From Candidatus Nomurabacteria bacterium RIFCSPHIGHO2_02_FULL_38_15 (GTDB lineage: Bacteria > Patescibacteriota > Minisyncoccia > Phycocordibacterales > UBA9973), in assembly GCA_001785575.1 (NCBI GenBank), contig MFUC01000014.1, positions 1-13,032 on the forward strand: 13,032 bases of DNA, written 5' to 3'. The notes beneath the pieces were generated by a model that saw nothing but the letters and a program-made list of their open reading frames with translations, was not told the origin of the DNA and searched no databases. The stretch's first letter is position 1, and every line of letters begins with the position of its first letter. Positions 1 through 7,004 of the stretch are shown one piece after another. The position numbers and the translations under genes were made by a program.

Positions 1-1
1 C

Positions 2-1141
2 ACCGTCATGAAATACAACAAAATGTGGAGCGAGACGGGTACGACAGGTGGGATGAATAGTACTGGTGGAGGGACATCCATAGTGAATGATTTAACAAGT
101 GATCATAGCCGTAAATTTGTAGCATTTTCAGATGATACTGTTGGTAATGCGGCGACAGTTTTGGAATATGATGAAATTAATGATACTTGGTCACCATTAC
201 CAGCTCGAGGAATCACTCCAGGTAGAGCTGATGGTATTGATTTAGAAATGAAGGCTACTTCAAAATATATGGCATTATATATGGCATTTGTCGATAGTGC
301 TAATGTTGACATGTGGGGTAATCCTAAAGCTTCGGTTATGGAGTGGGATCTTTCATCGTGGAAACCTGTTGGCAGTCTCGGTTTTTCACTAATGGGTGTG
401 GAAGAAATTGATATGGCAATAGATATGAACAACAATCCATATGTTGTAATCAAAGACATGGCAACAAGTTATTTTGCCACTGTTATGAAATATAATGGCA
501 GTAATTGGGTCACGGTTGGTAGGCCTGGGTTTTCAGGTGCTGAAGTATACTATGTAAGCATTGCATTTGATAACTTAAATATGCCATGGGTAACATATGT
601 GGAGCAATCAACGATGTTGCCAGCTGTTATGAAATGGGATGGCAAGGCCTGGATAGATGTTGCCAGCTCTAGCCTTTCATCAAATAAGGTAGATGACACT
701 AAAATTGCATTTGATTCAAATAATGTACCTTATGTTTCATTTACCGAGCATGATAACAGTAAATGGTTAGTACAAGATGGTAAGTCTACAGTTATGAAGT
801 TCAATGGTGTGTCATGGATACCAGTTGGCCAAAGGCGTTTTTCTGGGCCTATGGCAAACAATGTTGCATATACTACATCATTATCTATTTACAAAAATCA
901 GCCATATGTGTCGTTTTCATACGGCCCTGACCCAGGGACTAACGATGGTTACACACAACAAAACGGTGTGAGTGTTATGAAATACGATGGCAAGGCTTGG
1001 GTAAATGTTGGGCAAAAATCCTTCTCGCCCGACTTAACATGGTGGACTGATATGACGATAGATAGGTGGGGTGTGCCGTATGTGTCATATGTAGGTGAGA
1101 CAGTGAACGGTAGTAATGTGAAGGTGATGAAGTTTGATTAG
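2..1141 (+). CDS. Beta-propeller-like repeat protein, 5'-truncated by window edge
   Basis: The reading frame is open to the left edge: the codons before the ATG at 8 read Thr-Val, completing the TVMKYN repeat motif, so the true start lies outside the window. The visible 379 residues are seven consecutive units of about 52 residues. Each has the pattern W-x-x-V-G, then a GFS-like turn, a D-x-N-x-x-PYVSF strand and a closing V-M-K-Y/F/W-D strand. This is the four-strand-per-unit layout expected of a beta-propeller, and seven units would make one complete propeller. The protein ends exactly on the last VMKFD strand, with no membrane anchor or sorting signal. It aligns end to end with the C-terminal half of the next gene, including the shared final DRWGVPYVS segment, so the two are paralogues. 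The function is unknown. Secretion is inferred from the neighbour's signal peptide. The propeller fold is inferred from the repeat pattern. Confidence 0.85.
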   Translation, partial: TVMKYNKMWSETGTTGGMNSTGGGTSIVNDLTSDHSRKFVAFSDDTVGNAATVLEYDEINDTWSPLPARGITPGRADGIDLEMKATSKYMALYMAFVDSANVDMWGNPKASVMEWDLSSWKPVGSLGFSLMGVEEIDMAIDMNNNPYVVIKDMATSYFATVMKYNGSNWVTVGRPGFSGAEVYYVSIAFDNLNMPWVTYVEQSTMLPAVMKWDGKAWIDVASSSLSSNKVDDTKIAFDSNNVPYVSFTEHDNSKWLVQDGKSTVMKFNGVSWIPVGQRRFSGPMANNVAYTTSLSIYKNQPYVSFSYGPDPGTNDGYTQQNGVSVMKYDGKAWVNVGQKSFSPDLTWWTDMTIDRWGVPYVSYVGETVNGSNVKVMKFD

Positions 1142-1146
1142 ACGTG

Positions 1147-1152
1147 TATAAT
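1147..1152 (+). promoter_or_regulatory. Consensus -10 box (TATAAT) before the 14-unit gene
   Basis: A perfect TATAAT lies in the 20-bp gap between the two repeat-protein genes and ends 9 nt before the ATG at 1162. No convincing -35 hexamer is seen 16-18 bp upstream, where the sequence is coding. If used, transcription would start at about 1158-1160, giving an essentially leaderless mRNA. Confidence 0.4.
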
Positions 1153-1161
1153 TAATTTAAT

Positions 1162-3477
1162 ATGAAAAATATGATTAAAGAAATAGTGCGACATAATACA
1201 ATGAAGTTTTTAGTAGATTTATGGATAGTCATTCTGGCTTTGTTTATTGGTTTTAATATAGTTTCGGCTTCGGGCGGAGCTTGGCAACTAGTTGGTAGCC
1301 AGGGCTTTAGTCCAGAACTTAGCAATCACGAAAATGTTGTCTCTTGGAGGGCTATAAGATTTGACTCAAAAGATACCCCTTATGTGGCATTTGTTAATTA
1401 CACAGCCGTTGGTGGTGCTTCAATTGCTAACAAGGCCAGTGTTATGAAATATGACGGTTCATCTTGGATTAGTGTTGGGCCAACTGATGGATTTTCACCC
1501 GGAGGGGCAGATTTTGTATCATTAGCCTTTGATTCTAATGATACACCACATGTTGCATTTATTGATCATACAAATGGAGAAAGGGCTAGCGTTATGAAAT
1601 TTGATGCCTCAAGTAAGTCTTGGGCTAATATTGGTAATTCTGGGTTTACTGCTTATGGTGTTCAGTGGACATCTTTAGCTTTTGACTCTAACGACACGCC
1701 TTATGTAGCCTTTCAAGATCAATATAACGGTAATGGAGCTTCTGTTATGAAATATGACACATCAAGTTCAACTTGGGTGAGTATCGGCAATGCTAATTTT
1801 TCAAATACTGACGTTGTATATACTTCTTTGGCTATTGATTCAAATGATGTTCCTTATGTTGCCTTTAGAGAAGGCTTTGCTAGTGGATACAAGATCTCTG
1901 TTATGAAATATGACGCCTCAAGTTCAAGTTGGGTGGATGTTGGTAATCGAAAGTTTTCAGCTAGTTCTACTGCCTTTTTGTCTTTTGATCTTGACCCAAG
2001 CGGTACACCATATGTCGCTTTTCAAGACTGGAGTCAAGGCGGTCGGGTCACCGTTATGCAGTATGACGCCTCAAGTTCAAGTTGGGTGAATGTTGGCAAT
2101 ACTGGCTTTTCGGATGGTGAAGCAAACTTTGTCTCATTAGTGATTAGTTCTAGGAATATTCCATATGTAATTTTTGATGGATCCACAGACAATCGAAAAT
2201 ATGGTGCTAATGTTATGAAATTTGACGGTATCAAATGGGTCAAAGTTGGCAAAAAGGATTTTTCTCCGGGGCCAGTTGACGGAACGTCTATAGCCGTCAA
2301 TTCAAAGGGCACTATCTACGCTTCTTTTGCCGATGCAACAAAAAAGTTCAAAATGACAGTTATGAAATATGTTGAAAATTGGAACTATGCCGGTGATGTT
2401 AATGCTATTTCAAACAATGGAGATATCACATCAATGGTTAGTGACTCGCATGGGGTGAAATATTTAGCTTATTCTGATGAGGCACTAAATCATGCGGCCA
2501 CGGTTTTACAATATGACGAAAACAAAGACACATGGTCAGTTGTTGGAGCACCTGGCCTTACCCCTGGTCGAGCTGATGACGTATCACTAGCAGTGGATAA
2601 AAATGATAATTTATATATAGCTTTTTTAGATGATACAAACCGCTCATACTATAATTCTAGTAAAGCTACTGTGATGAAGTTTAACGGTACTAGTTGGAAT
2701 TTTGTTGGCACACCTGGATTTTCAATGCAAGGAGTTGGTTTTGTTCAAATGGTAACTGATAACAATAATACACCTTATGTAACTTACATTGATGAATCTA
2801 TTAGTGATTATGTAACAGTCATGAAATACAATGGTATACGTTGGGTGAATGTTGGCGGTGTGGGCCTTTCAAAAACCCCAGCTGGGTATCCAAGTTTAGC
2901 TTTTGATGCACTTAACACTCCCTATGTTGCATTTAAAAATATGACAACTGACAAGGCCACAGTCATGAAATACAATGGTACACGTTGGGTGACTGTTGGG
3001 GCTCCAAACTTTAGTTTGGGGGGAGTCGAAAATGTTAGTTTAGCCATGAATTCGAATAATGTGCCTTATGTTTCATTTACTGATTGGGCCAAAGGTGGTC
3101 GGGCTTCAGTTATGAAATGGACTGGCACACTTTGGGCACCAGTTGGCCAGCTTGGTTTTACACGCGTTGATTCAAATTCAGCCCTTGTTACCTCACTGGT
3201 TGTTCATAATAATGTGCCATATGTATCAATCTCATATCATCCTGAAGATCCAAATGGTGGCACTGAGGTCATGCTATTTAATGGCAAAAACTGGGTAACA
3301 ATTGGTAATTCTTCGTTCTCAACCTGGACGCCTGAGCCTGTTTGGGTTCGTGATCAATGGGTTCAGGCCGGTTTAACTTGGTACACTGATTTAGTTGTGG
3401 ATAGGTGGGGTGTGCCGTATGTTTCGTTCGTTGAGTGGACTGATGAACAAAAGGTTAAAGTCATGAAGTTTGATTAA
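1162..3477 (+). CDS. Secreted 14-unit (2 x 7) beta-propeller-like repeat protein
   Basis: A 771-residue protein. Residues 1-13 are charged (K, R, H) and are followed by a hydrophobic stretch at about 17-35 ending in VSASG, a plausible signal peptide cut near residue 37. From Trp41 to the last residue there are 14 units of about 52 residues, each running W-x-x-V-G / S-L-A-F-D-S-N / T-P-Y-V-A-F / A-S-V-M-K-Y-D. Units 1-7 (about 41-405) and 8-14 (about 407-771) probably form two propellers. Unit 7 ends in the degenerate VMKYVENW joint. No transmembrane anchor, LPXTG or other sorting signal follows. The ATG at 1162 lies 9 nt after a TATAAT box. An internal ATG at 1201 would also keep the hydrophobic core and is an alternative start. 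The specific family is not recognised. A role in surface binding or adhesion is inference only. Confidence 0.85.
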   Translation: MKNMIKEIVRHNTMKFLVDLWIVILALFIGFNIVSASGGAWQLVGSQGFSPELSNHENVVSWRAIRFDSKDTPYVAFVNYTAVGGASIANKASVMKYDGSSWISVGPTDGFSPGGADFVSLAFDSNDTPHVAFIDHTNGERASVMKFDASSKSWANIGNSGFTAYGVQWTSLAFDSNDTPYVAFQDQYNGNGASVMKYDTSSSTWVSIGNANFSNTDVVYTSLAIDSNDVPYVAFREGFASGYKISVMKYDASSSSWVDVGNRKFSASSTAFLSFDLDPSGTPYVAFQDWSQGGRVTVMQYDASSSSWVNVGNTGFSDGEANFVSLVISSRNIPYVIFDGSTDNRKYGANVMKFDGIKWVKVGKKDFSPGPVDGTSIAVNSKGTIYASFADATKKFKMTVMKYVENWNYAGDVNAISNNGDITSMVSDSHGVKYLAYSDEALNHAATVLQYDENKDTWSVVGAPGLTPGRADDVSLAVDKNDNLYIAFLDDTNRSYYNSSKATVMKFNGTSWNFVGTPGFSMQGVGFVQMVTDNNNTPYVTYIDESISDYVTVMKYNGIRWVNVGGVGLSKTPAGYPSLAFDALNTPYVAFKNMTTDKATVMKYNGTRWVTVGAPNFSLGGVENVSLAMNSNNVPYVSFTDWAKGGRASVMKWTGTLWAPVGQLGFTRVDSNSALVTSLVVHNNVPYVSISYHPEDPNGGTEVMLFNGKNWVTIGNSSFSTWTPEPVWVRDQWVQAGLTWYTDLVVDRWGVPYVSFVEWTDEQKVKVMKFD
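1282..3474 (+). repeat. 14 tandem coding repeats of about 156 bp
   Basis: The coding sequence is an array of 14 divergent units of about 150-165 bp, visible through the recurring 'gtt atg aaa t(a/t)t ga' codons. The youngest-looking copies are units 4 and 5, whose junctions share a 27-bp identical stretch at 1909-1935 and 2062-2088, exactly 153 bp (51 codons) apart. Other units are far more diverged, so this array has grown or been homogenised locally after the original duplications. Confidence 0.85.
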
Positions 3478-3491
3478 AATAGGTGTGGAGG

Positions 3492-3520
3492 TTTACAAAT
3501 AAGGGCCTATGTGATAGTAT
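3492..3520 (+). promoter_or_regulatory. Sigma70-type promoter of the rpsS-rplE operon
   Basis: TTTACA (3492-3497) and TAGTAT (3515-3520) are separated by exactly 17 bp. The predicted transcription start near 3527 leaves a leader of about 110 nt before rpsS. This is the only good promoter seen between the repeat-protein gene and rpsS, and it makes rpsS the first gene of its transcript. Confidence 0.6.
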
Positions 3521-3562
3521 CTATGAGTCTTAATAAAAACCCATTACGTTTGTTAAGGCTAG

Positions 3563-3597
3563 CTCTGGGTCAAAATTTTACAGTTTTGCCCGGGGAG
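3563..3597 (+). promoter_or_regulatory. Leader hairpin upstream of rpsS
   Basis: An imperfect stem-loop in the leader: CTCT/GGAG (one G-T pair), GGG/CCC and CAAAA/TTTTG pair around the 8-nt loop TTTTACAG, giving about 12 base pairs with small bulges on each side. It is not followed by a T-tract, so it is not a simple terminator. A smaller hairpin, TACCC-ATT-GGGTA at 3603-3615, follows. Ribosomal-protein leaders often carry structures bound by one of the encoded proteins; that role here is inference. Confidence 0.4.
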
Positions 3598-3635
3598 TTT
3601 CCTACCCATTGGGTATTTATTAGTATCATTTTTCT

Positions 3636-3983
3636 ATGACAAGATCACTAAAAAAAGGTCCGTATGTTGATGCCAAGCTTTTGAGAAAAATTGCTGGTAA
3701 AGATGCACTGAAAACACCTTCAATTAAAACTTGGGCGCGTGCATCACAAATTCCACCCGAAATGGTTGGGTTTACATTTGGTGTACACAATGGCAAGGCC
3801 CATATTGATGTTTTAGTTACCGAGGATATGGTTGGTCACAGGCTTGGTGAATTTTCATCAACTCGCAAATTCGTGCGACATGGTGGTAAAATGCAAAAAG
3901 AAATTGACCAAAAGAAGCGCGAATCTGAAATAACAGCGGCTAAATCAGCCAAAGCATCAACTGGTGACACCAAGAAGAAGTAA
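3636..3983 (+). CDS. rpsS: 30S ribosomal protein S19
   Basis: S19 sits in the head of the 30S subunit, where with S13 it contacts the tRNA-binding region. The sequence has the family start MTRSLKKGPYVD, the IKTWAR segment, and the signature VTEDMVGHRLGEFSSTR at about residues 61-77 followed by RHGGK. At 115 residues it is about 20 longer than the usual 90-95. The extra C-terminal part (about 91-115) is a Lys/Ala/Ser-rich low-complexity tail ending in three lysines. It is the first gene of its operon here, whereas in most bacteria rplB precedes it. rplV starts 4 nt after its stop. No Shine-Dalgarno sequence is obvious before the ATG. Confidence 0.97.
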   Translation: MTRSLKKGPYVDAKLLRKIAGKDALKTPSIKTWARASQIPPEMVGFTFGVHNGKAHIDVLVTEDMVGHRLGEFSSTRKFVRHGGKMQKEIDQKKRESEITAAKSAKASTGDTKKK

Positions 3984-3987
3984 AATT

Positions 3988-4353
3988 ATGAAAGCAGAAC
4001 TAAAAAATTATCGCCAATCACCACGCAAAGTACGCTTGGTTGCAAACCTGGTTAAGGGTTTGAGTATAAGCCAAGCTTTAACAGAGCTAGATTTTTTGGC
4101 TAAACGCGCGGCTCTACCACTGCAAAAGTTGGTTAAAAGCGCCGTGGCCAATGCGGTAAAAAACGATGGCCAAAACGAGGCCAACATAGAAAATAGTCTT
4201 ATTATTAAAAATATTACGGTCGACAAAGGCATAACGCTCAAGCGTTTTATGCCAGTTTCGCGTGGTTCAGCTCACCCTATACACAAGCACACCAGTCGGG
4301 TTACAGTCACACTTGCAACTACCGGAAGTAAAACCCTAAAAAATAAAAAGTAA
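3988..4353 (+). CDS. rplV: 50S ribosomal protein L22
   Basis: L22 binds 23S rRNA and its beta-hairpin lines the peptide exit tunnel. The 121-residue product begins MKAELKNYRQSPRKVRLVAN, the family N-terminus with the SPRKVR rRNA-binding motif. The hairpin region near residues 78-95 carries the KRFMPVSRGSA segment, and the end is the usual HITVTL-like strand (here SRVTVTLA). The frame can be extended back to a GTG at 3964, but that would overlap rpsS. The ATG at 3988 fits the family start and lies 4 nt after the rpsS stop, so it is preferred. rpsC follows after 2 nt, which implies translational coupling. Confidence 0.96.
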   Translation: MKAELKNYRQSPRKVRLVANLVKGLSISQALTELDFLAKRAALPLQKLVKSAVANAVKNDGQNEANIENSLIIKNITVDKGITLKRFMPVSRGSAHPIHKHTSRVTVTLATTGSKTLKNKK

Positions 4354-4355
4354 TT

Positions 4356-5054
4356 ATGTCAAAAGTTGTTCACCCTTATGCTCATAGATTAGTTACACTT
4401 CGCGACTGGAAAAGTCGTTGGATTGCTGGCGATAAAAAATATCAAGAATATTTGCGGAGCGATGTTTTAATGCGCGAGTATTTGGTAAAAAAATTACGTG
4501 GCTCATATGTTTCAGTTATAGAATTTGAACGCAGTCAAAAAGCAACACGCTTGATTATTCGTACATCACGCCCAGGTATGATCATCGGGCGTAATGGCGA
4601 AGGTTTACAAAAATTGCGTTTAGATATTGATAAACTAATTCGCAAGCAAAAATTATTAGTTGCCACTGATTTCAAAATAGATTTAGTTGAAGTTTCAAAT
4701 CCCGATGCCGATGCTGCAATTGTGGCCCAAGGTGTAGCCGAAGCCTTGGAAAAGCGCTTGCCGTTTCGCCGAGTCTTGAAACAAATGGTTGAAAAGGTTA
4801 TGGGCGCCAAGGGCGTTTATGGTGTACGGGTAGTTTTAGGTGGCCGTTTGGGTGGTGCCGAAATTGCTCGTAGCGAGGAAATCAAGCGTGGTTCAGTGCC
4901 CCTACAAACAATTCGAGCTGATGTCGATTTTGCTCGTGAAAAAGCCCACATGGCTTATGGTGTTATTGGTATTAAGGTTTGGATTTATCGAGGCGAAATC
5001 TTTTCACAAAAAGATGACGCTAAAAATAAATCAAGCCAAGCCAAGCCAATCTAA
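4356..5054 (+). CDS. rpsC: 30S ribosomal protein S3
   Basis: S3 lies at the mRNA entry channel of the 30S subunit and contributes to mRNA unwinding. The 232-residue sequence has the family-like start (KVVHPYAHRL) and a type-2 KH domain at about 50-120 with the loop GMIIGRNGEG, whose GxxG is GRNG at 78-81. The C-terminal domain has LGGRLGGAEIARSE, VPLQTIRADVDFA and YGVIGIKVWIYRGE. A short polar tail rich in Lys, Asp and Ser follows from about residue 215. The gene starts 2 nt after rplV and is separated from rplP by 27 AT-rich nt. Length and domain order are normal for bacteria. Confidence 0.97.
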   Translation: MSKVVHPYAHRLVTLRDWKSRWIAGDKKYQEYLRSDVLMREYLVKKLRGSYVSVIEFERSQKATRLIIRTSRPGMIIGRNGEGLQKLRLDIDKLIRKQKLLVATDFKIDLVEVSNPDADAAIVAQGVAEALEKRLPFRRVLKQMVEKVMGAKGVYGVRVVLGGRLGGAEIARSEEIKRGSVPLQTIRADVDFAREKAHMAYGVIGIKVWIYRGEIFSQKDDAKNKSSQAKPI

Positions 5055-5081
5055 ATTAAACTTTAATTTAAATAAAATTTT

Positions 5082-5501
5082 ATGTTATTCCCTAAAAAAG
5101 TTAAACACCGCAAATGGCAACGTGACCGTAAAGATATGGCGAATTTGTCGCCCGATACACGTGGTGTCAAAGTTTCGTTTGGATCATATGGCTTAAAGGC
5201 TACAACCTCAGGCCGTATCAAGTCAAATCAAATTGAGGCCGGCCGTAAAGCCATGCAACGCTATATTGGCAAAATGGGCCGGGTTTGGATTCGTATTTTT
5301 CCAGACAGGCCATACACAGCCAAACCGGCTGAAATGGGTATGGGTAAAGGTAAAGGTGATTTACAGGGTTATTGTGTCGAAGTACGCCCTGGACGAGTAT
5401 TGTACGAAGTTGATGGTGTAGCCGAGCTTGTTGCCCGCGAGGGTTTGCGCAAGGCCGGCACTAAATTACCAGTTAATACTCGTGTAGTAGCACGCAAATA
5501 A
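5082..5501 (+). CDS. rplP: 50S ribosomal protein L16
   Basis: L16 organises the A-site finger and tRNA-accommodation region of the 50S subunit. The 139-residue product starts MLFPKKVKHRKWQRDR and contains FGSYGLKA, QIEAGRKAM, RVWIRIFPDRP and MGKGKGD, with the ending LPVNTRVV; all are family landmarks. The loop that reads VRMGKGKG in E. coli reads MGMGKGKG here, so the position of E. coli Arg81 (hydroxylated there by RoxA/YcfD) is Gly86. rpsQ starts only 2 nt after the stop, so rpmC (L29), which usually lies here, is missing from the site. Confidence 0.97.
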   Translation: MLFPKKVKHRKWQRDRKDMANLSPDTRGVKVSFGSYGLKATTSGRIKSNQIEAGRKAMQRYIGKMGRVWIRIFPDRPYTAKPAEMGMGKGKGDLQGYCVEVRPGRVLYEVDGVAELVAREGLRKAGTKLPVNTRVVARK

Positions 5502-5503
5502 TT

Positions 5504-5740
5504 ATGACAACAAATCGAAAAATTCTTTCAGGCGTTGTAGTTTCTGATAAAATGAATAAAACCGTAGTGGTTGCGGTTACTACATTTAAAAAACACCCAA
5601 AATACCAAAAGTATTTTAAAACAACCAAGCGCTACAAGGCGCATGATGAGGTAAACAATTTCAAGGTCGGTGACAAGGTTAAAATCATTTCGACTAAACC
5701 TATGTCCAAAGATAAATCATTTGAAGTAATCACAAATTAA
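5504..5740 (+). CDS. rpsQ: 30S ribosomal protein S17
   Basis: S17 is an OB-fold primary binder of 16S rRNA in the 30S body. The 78-residue product has the diagnostic core: LSGVVVSDKMNKTVVV at 8-23, the HPKYQKYFKTTKRYKAHDE segment at about 31-49, and FKVGDKVKIISTKPMSK at about 53-69, all standard S17 motifs. The length is at the short end of the usual 80-90. It lies directly after rplP (2 nt) and 6 nt before rplN, with no room for rpmC. Confidence 0.96.
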   Translation: MTTNRKILSGVVVSDKMNKTVVVAVTTFKKHPKYQKYFKTTKRYKAHDEVNNFKVGDKVKIISTKPMSKDKSFEVITN

Positions 5741-5746
5741 AGGCTT

Positions 5747-6118
5747 ATGATGCAAGATGGAACAAACGTAGTTATTGCTGACAACACCGGTGCAAAACAG
5801 GGGCGTATTTTTAAAGTCCTAGGTGGCTCAAAAAGGCGCTATGCACGATTGGGCGACATTGTGATTATTTCAGTCAAAGTTGCCGAGCCACGCAAGGCTG
5901 TAAAGAAAAAGGAAATTTGTAAGGCTGTCGTGGTGCGTTCGCGCGGGCCATTTAGACGTAAGGACGGTTCATATATTCGCTTTGATGAAAATGCTGTGGT
6001 AATTTTAGAAAAGAACTTGGTCGATCCAAGGGGTGGGCGTATTTTCGGGCCGATTCCACGCGAAATCCAGGAGCGAGGCTTTCAAAAAATTGCCTCATTG
6101 GCGCCTGAAGTAATCTAA
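5747..6118 (+). CDS. rplN: 50S ribosomal protein L14
   Basis: L14 binds 23S rRNA at the subunit interface and takes part in bridges to the 30S subunit. The 123-residue product carries VIADNTGAK near the N-terminus, VLGGSKRRYARLGDI, KAVVVRSRG, DGSYIRFDENAVVIL and GGRIFGPIPRE, ending in SLAPEVI, exactly as in the family. Two ATG codons are adjacent (5747 and 5750). The usual family start M-[IV]-Q makes 5747 preferable, but AAAGG at 5739-5743 sits 6 nt from the second ATG, so the start is uncertain by one codon. The 30-nt gap to rplX is AT-rich. Confidence 0.97.
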   Translation: MMQDGTNVVIADNTGAKQGRIFKVLGGSKRRYARLGDIVIISVKVAEPRKAVKKKEICKAVVVRSRGPFRRKDGSYIRFDENAVVILEKNLVDPRGGRIFGPIPREIQERGFQKIASLAPEVI

Positions 6119-6148
6119 CTTTTATTAACACTAATTTAAAAAACATAT

Positions 6149-6367
6149 ATGAAAATTAAAAAAGGTGATAATGTTAGGATGCTAACTGGCAATGATAAAG
6201 GTAAAAAGGGCAAGGTTGTTAAAGCCTTTCCAGTATTAAATAGGGTTTTGGTTGAGGGTATCAATATGGTTAAGAAAAATGTTAAACCAAAACAACGTGG
6301 TCAAAAGGGTACGGTCATTGAGCTTTCATTACCAGTAAACGCGTCAAATGTACGCAAAGTTGATTAA
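6149..6367 (+). CDS. rplX: 50S ribosomal protein L24, short form
   Basis: L24 is an early assembly initiator of the 50S subunit, near the tunnel exit. The product is 72 residues. A KOW motif is clear at the N-terminus (KIKKGDNVRMLTGNDKGKKG), followed by VNRVLVEG-like NRVLVEGINMVKKNVKPKQ. The family is usually about 75-105 residues; this copy stops soon after the VNASNV strand and lacks the C-terminal extension with the CxxC-containing segment seen in many bacteria. rplE begins after a single nucleotide, so the two are probably translationally coupled. Confidence 0.95.
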   Translation: MKIKKGDNVRMLTGNDKGKKGKVVKAFPVLNRVLVEGINMVKKNVKPKQRGQKGTVIELSLPVNASNVRKVD

Positions 6368-6368
6368 T

Positions 6369-6908
6369 ATGCAATCAGTTAAAGAAATTCAAAAACAAGC
6401 ATACAAGCTGATGTCAAAAGACTTTAGCTACAAAAATGCTTTACAAGCGCCACGCTTGGTTAAAATTATTATTGCTGTCGGTACCGGCAGTGGTATGAAA
6501 CGCGATCGTAATCGCAATGATTTAGTTATTGATCGCCTGGCAAAAATTACTGGCCAAAAACCAACTATTCGTCCAGCTAAAAAATCTATTGCCAGTTTTA
6601 AAATTCGTGAGGGCGACCCGGTGGGCGTAATGGTTACGTTGCGCGAAGCTCGGATGCTTGCCTTTATGGATAAATTTATTCATATTGCTTTGCCTCGTAC
6701 CAAGGACTTCAGAGGTCTTGACCCCAAATCAATTGATGATATTGGCAATGTTACATTTGCCATTCGCGAACACACTATTTTCCCCGAGGCAGCCGATGAA
6801 GATTTAAAAGATGTTTTTGGCATGTCATTGACTATTGTCACAACCGCTAAAACCAAAGCCGAAGCCAAGGCTTTCCTGGAAGTTTTAGGTATACCGTTTA
6901 AAAAATAA
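6369..6908 (+). CDS. rplE: 50S ribosomal protein L5
   Basis: L5 binds 5S rRNA in the central protuberance and contacts P-site tRNA. The 179-residue sequence has the family pattern: NALQAPRLVKIIIAVGTG at about 25-42, KITGQKPTIRPAKKSIASFKIREGDPVG at about 64-91, VTLREARM, DFRGLDPKSID, GNVTFAIREHTIFPE and a C-terminal TAKTKAEAKAFL helix. The frame is open upstream to an ATG at 6348 inside rplX, but the ATG at 6369, 1 nt after the rplX stop, fits the family length. Its stop codon lies inside the left arm of the terminator that ends this operon. Confidence 0.97.
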   Translation: MQSVKEIQKQAYKLMSKDFSYKNALQAPRLVKIIIAVGTGSGMKRDRNRNDLVIDRLAKITGQKPTIRPAKKSIASFKIREGDPVGVMVTLREARMLAFMDKFIHIALPRTKDFRGLDPKSIDDIGNVTFAIREHTIFPEAADEDLKDVFGMSLTIVTTAKTKAEAKAFLEVLGIPFKK

Positions 6909-6948
6909 AAAATAAAAGACCCTGTACCCACAGGGTCTTTTATTTTTT
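6907..6948 (+). terminator. Intrinsic terminator after rplE
   Basis: A perfect 19-bp inverted repeat (6907-6925 with 6930-6948) has the 4-nt loop ACCC. The GC core is GACCCTGT/ACAGGGTC, flanked by A-rich and T-rich arms ending in a T-run. Its left arm overlaps the rplE stop codon. The symmetric A/T arms would let it work in both directions. It ends the first ribosomal operon. Confidence 0.9.
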
Positions 6949-6951
6949 GGC

Positions 6952-6979
6952 TTGCTTTTTAAAAACAGAGTAGTATAAT
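6952..6979 (+). promoter_or_regulatory. Promoter of the 99-residue gene
   Basis: TTGCTT (6952-6957) and a perfect TATAAT (6974-6979) are spaced by 16 bp. The predicted start near 6986 gives a leader of about 19 nt before the ATG at 7005. It lies immediately after the rplE terminator, so this gene has its own transcription unit. Confidence 0.65.
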
Positions 6980-7004
6980 TGTGGGTAGATAATAAAAATC
7001 AACT

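Noticed and set aside
103..459. Minus-strand frames opposite the repeat proteins, and similar ones opposite the ribosomal genes
   Set aside because: Their sequence is the complement of conserved coding strands, with no motifs, promoters or start signals of their own.
3964..3987. Upstream GTG extension of rplV
   Set aside because: It overlaps the end of rpsS and adds residues not typical of L22. The ATG at 3988 gives the family N-terminus.
4840..5196. Overlapping + strand frame across rpsC and rplP
   Set aside because: It is an out-of-frame shadow of two well-supported ribosomal genes and has no family resemblance.
6348..6368. Upstream ATG for rplE inside rplX
   Set aside because: The ATG at 6369 sits 1 nt after the rplX stop and gives the normal L5 length.
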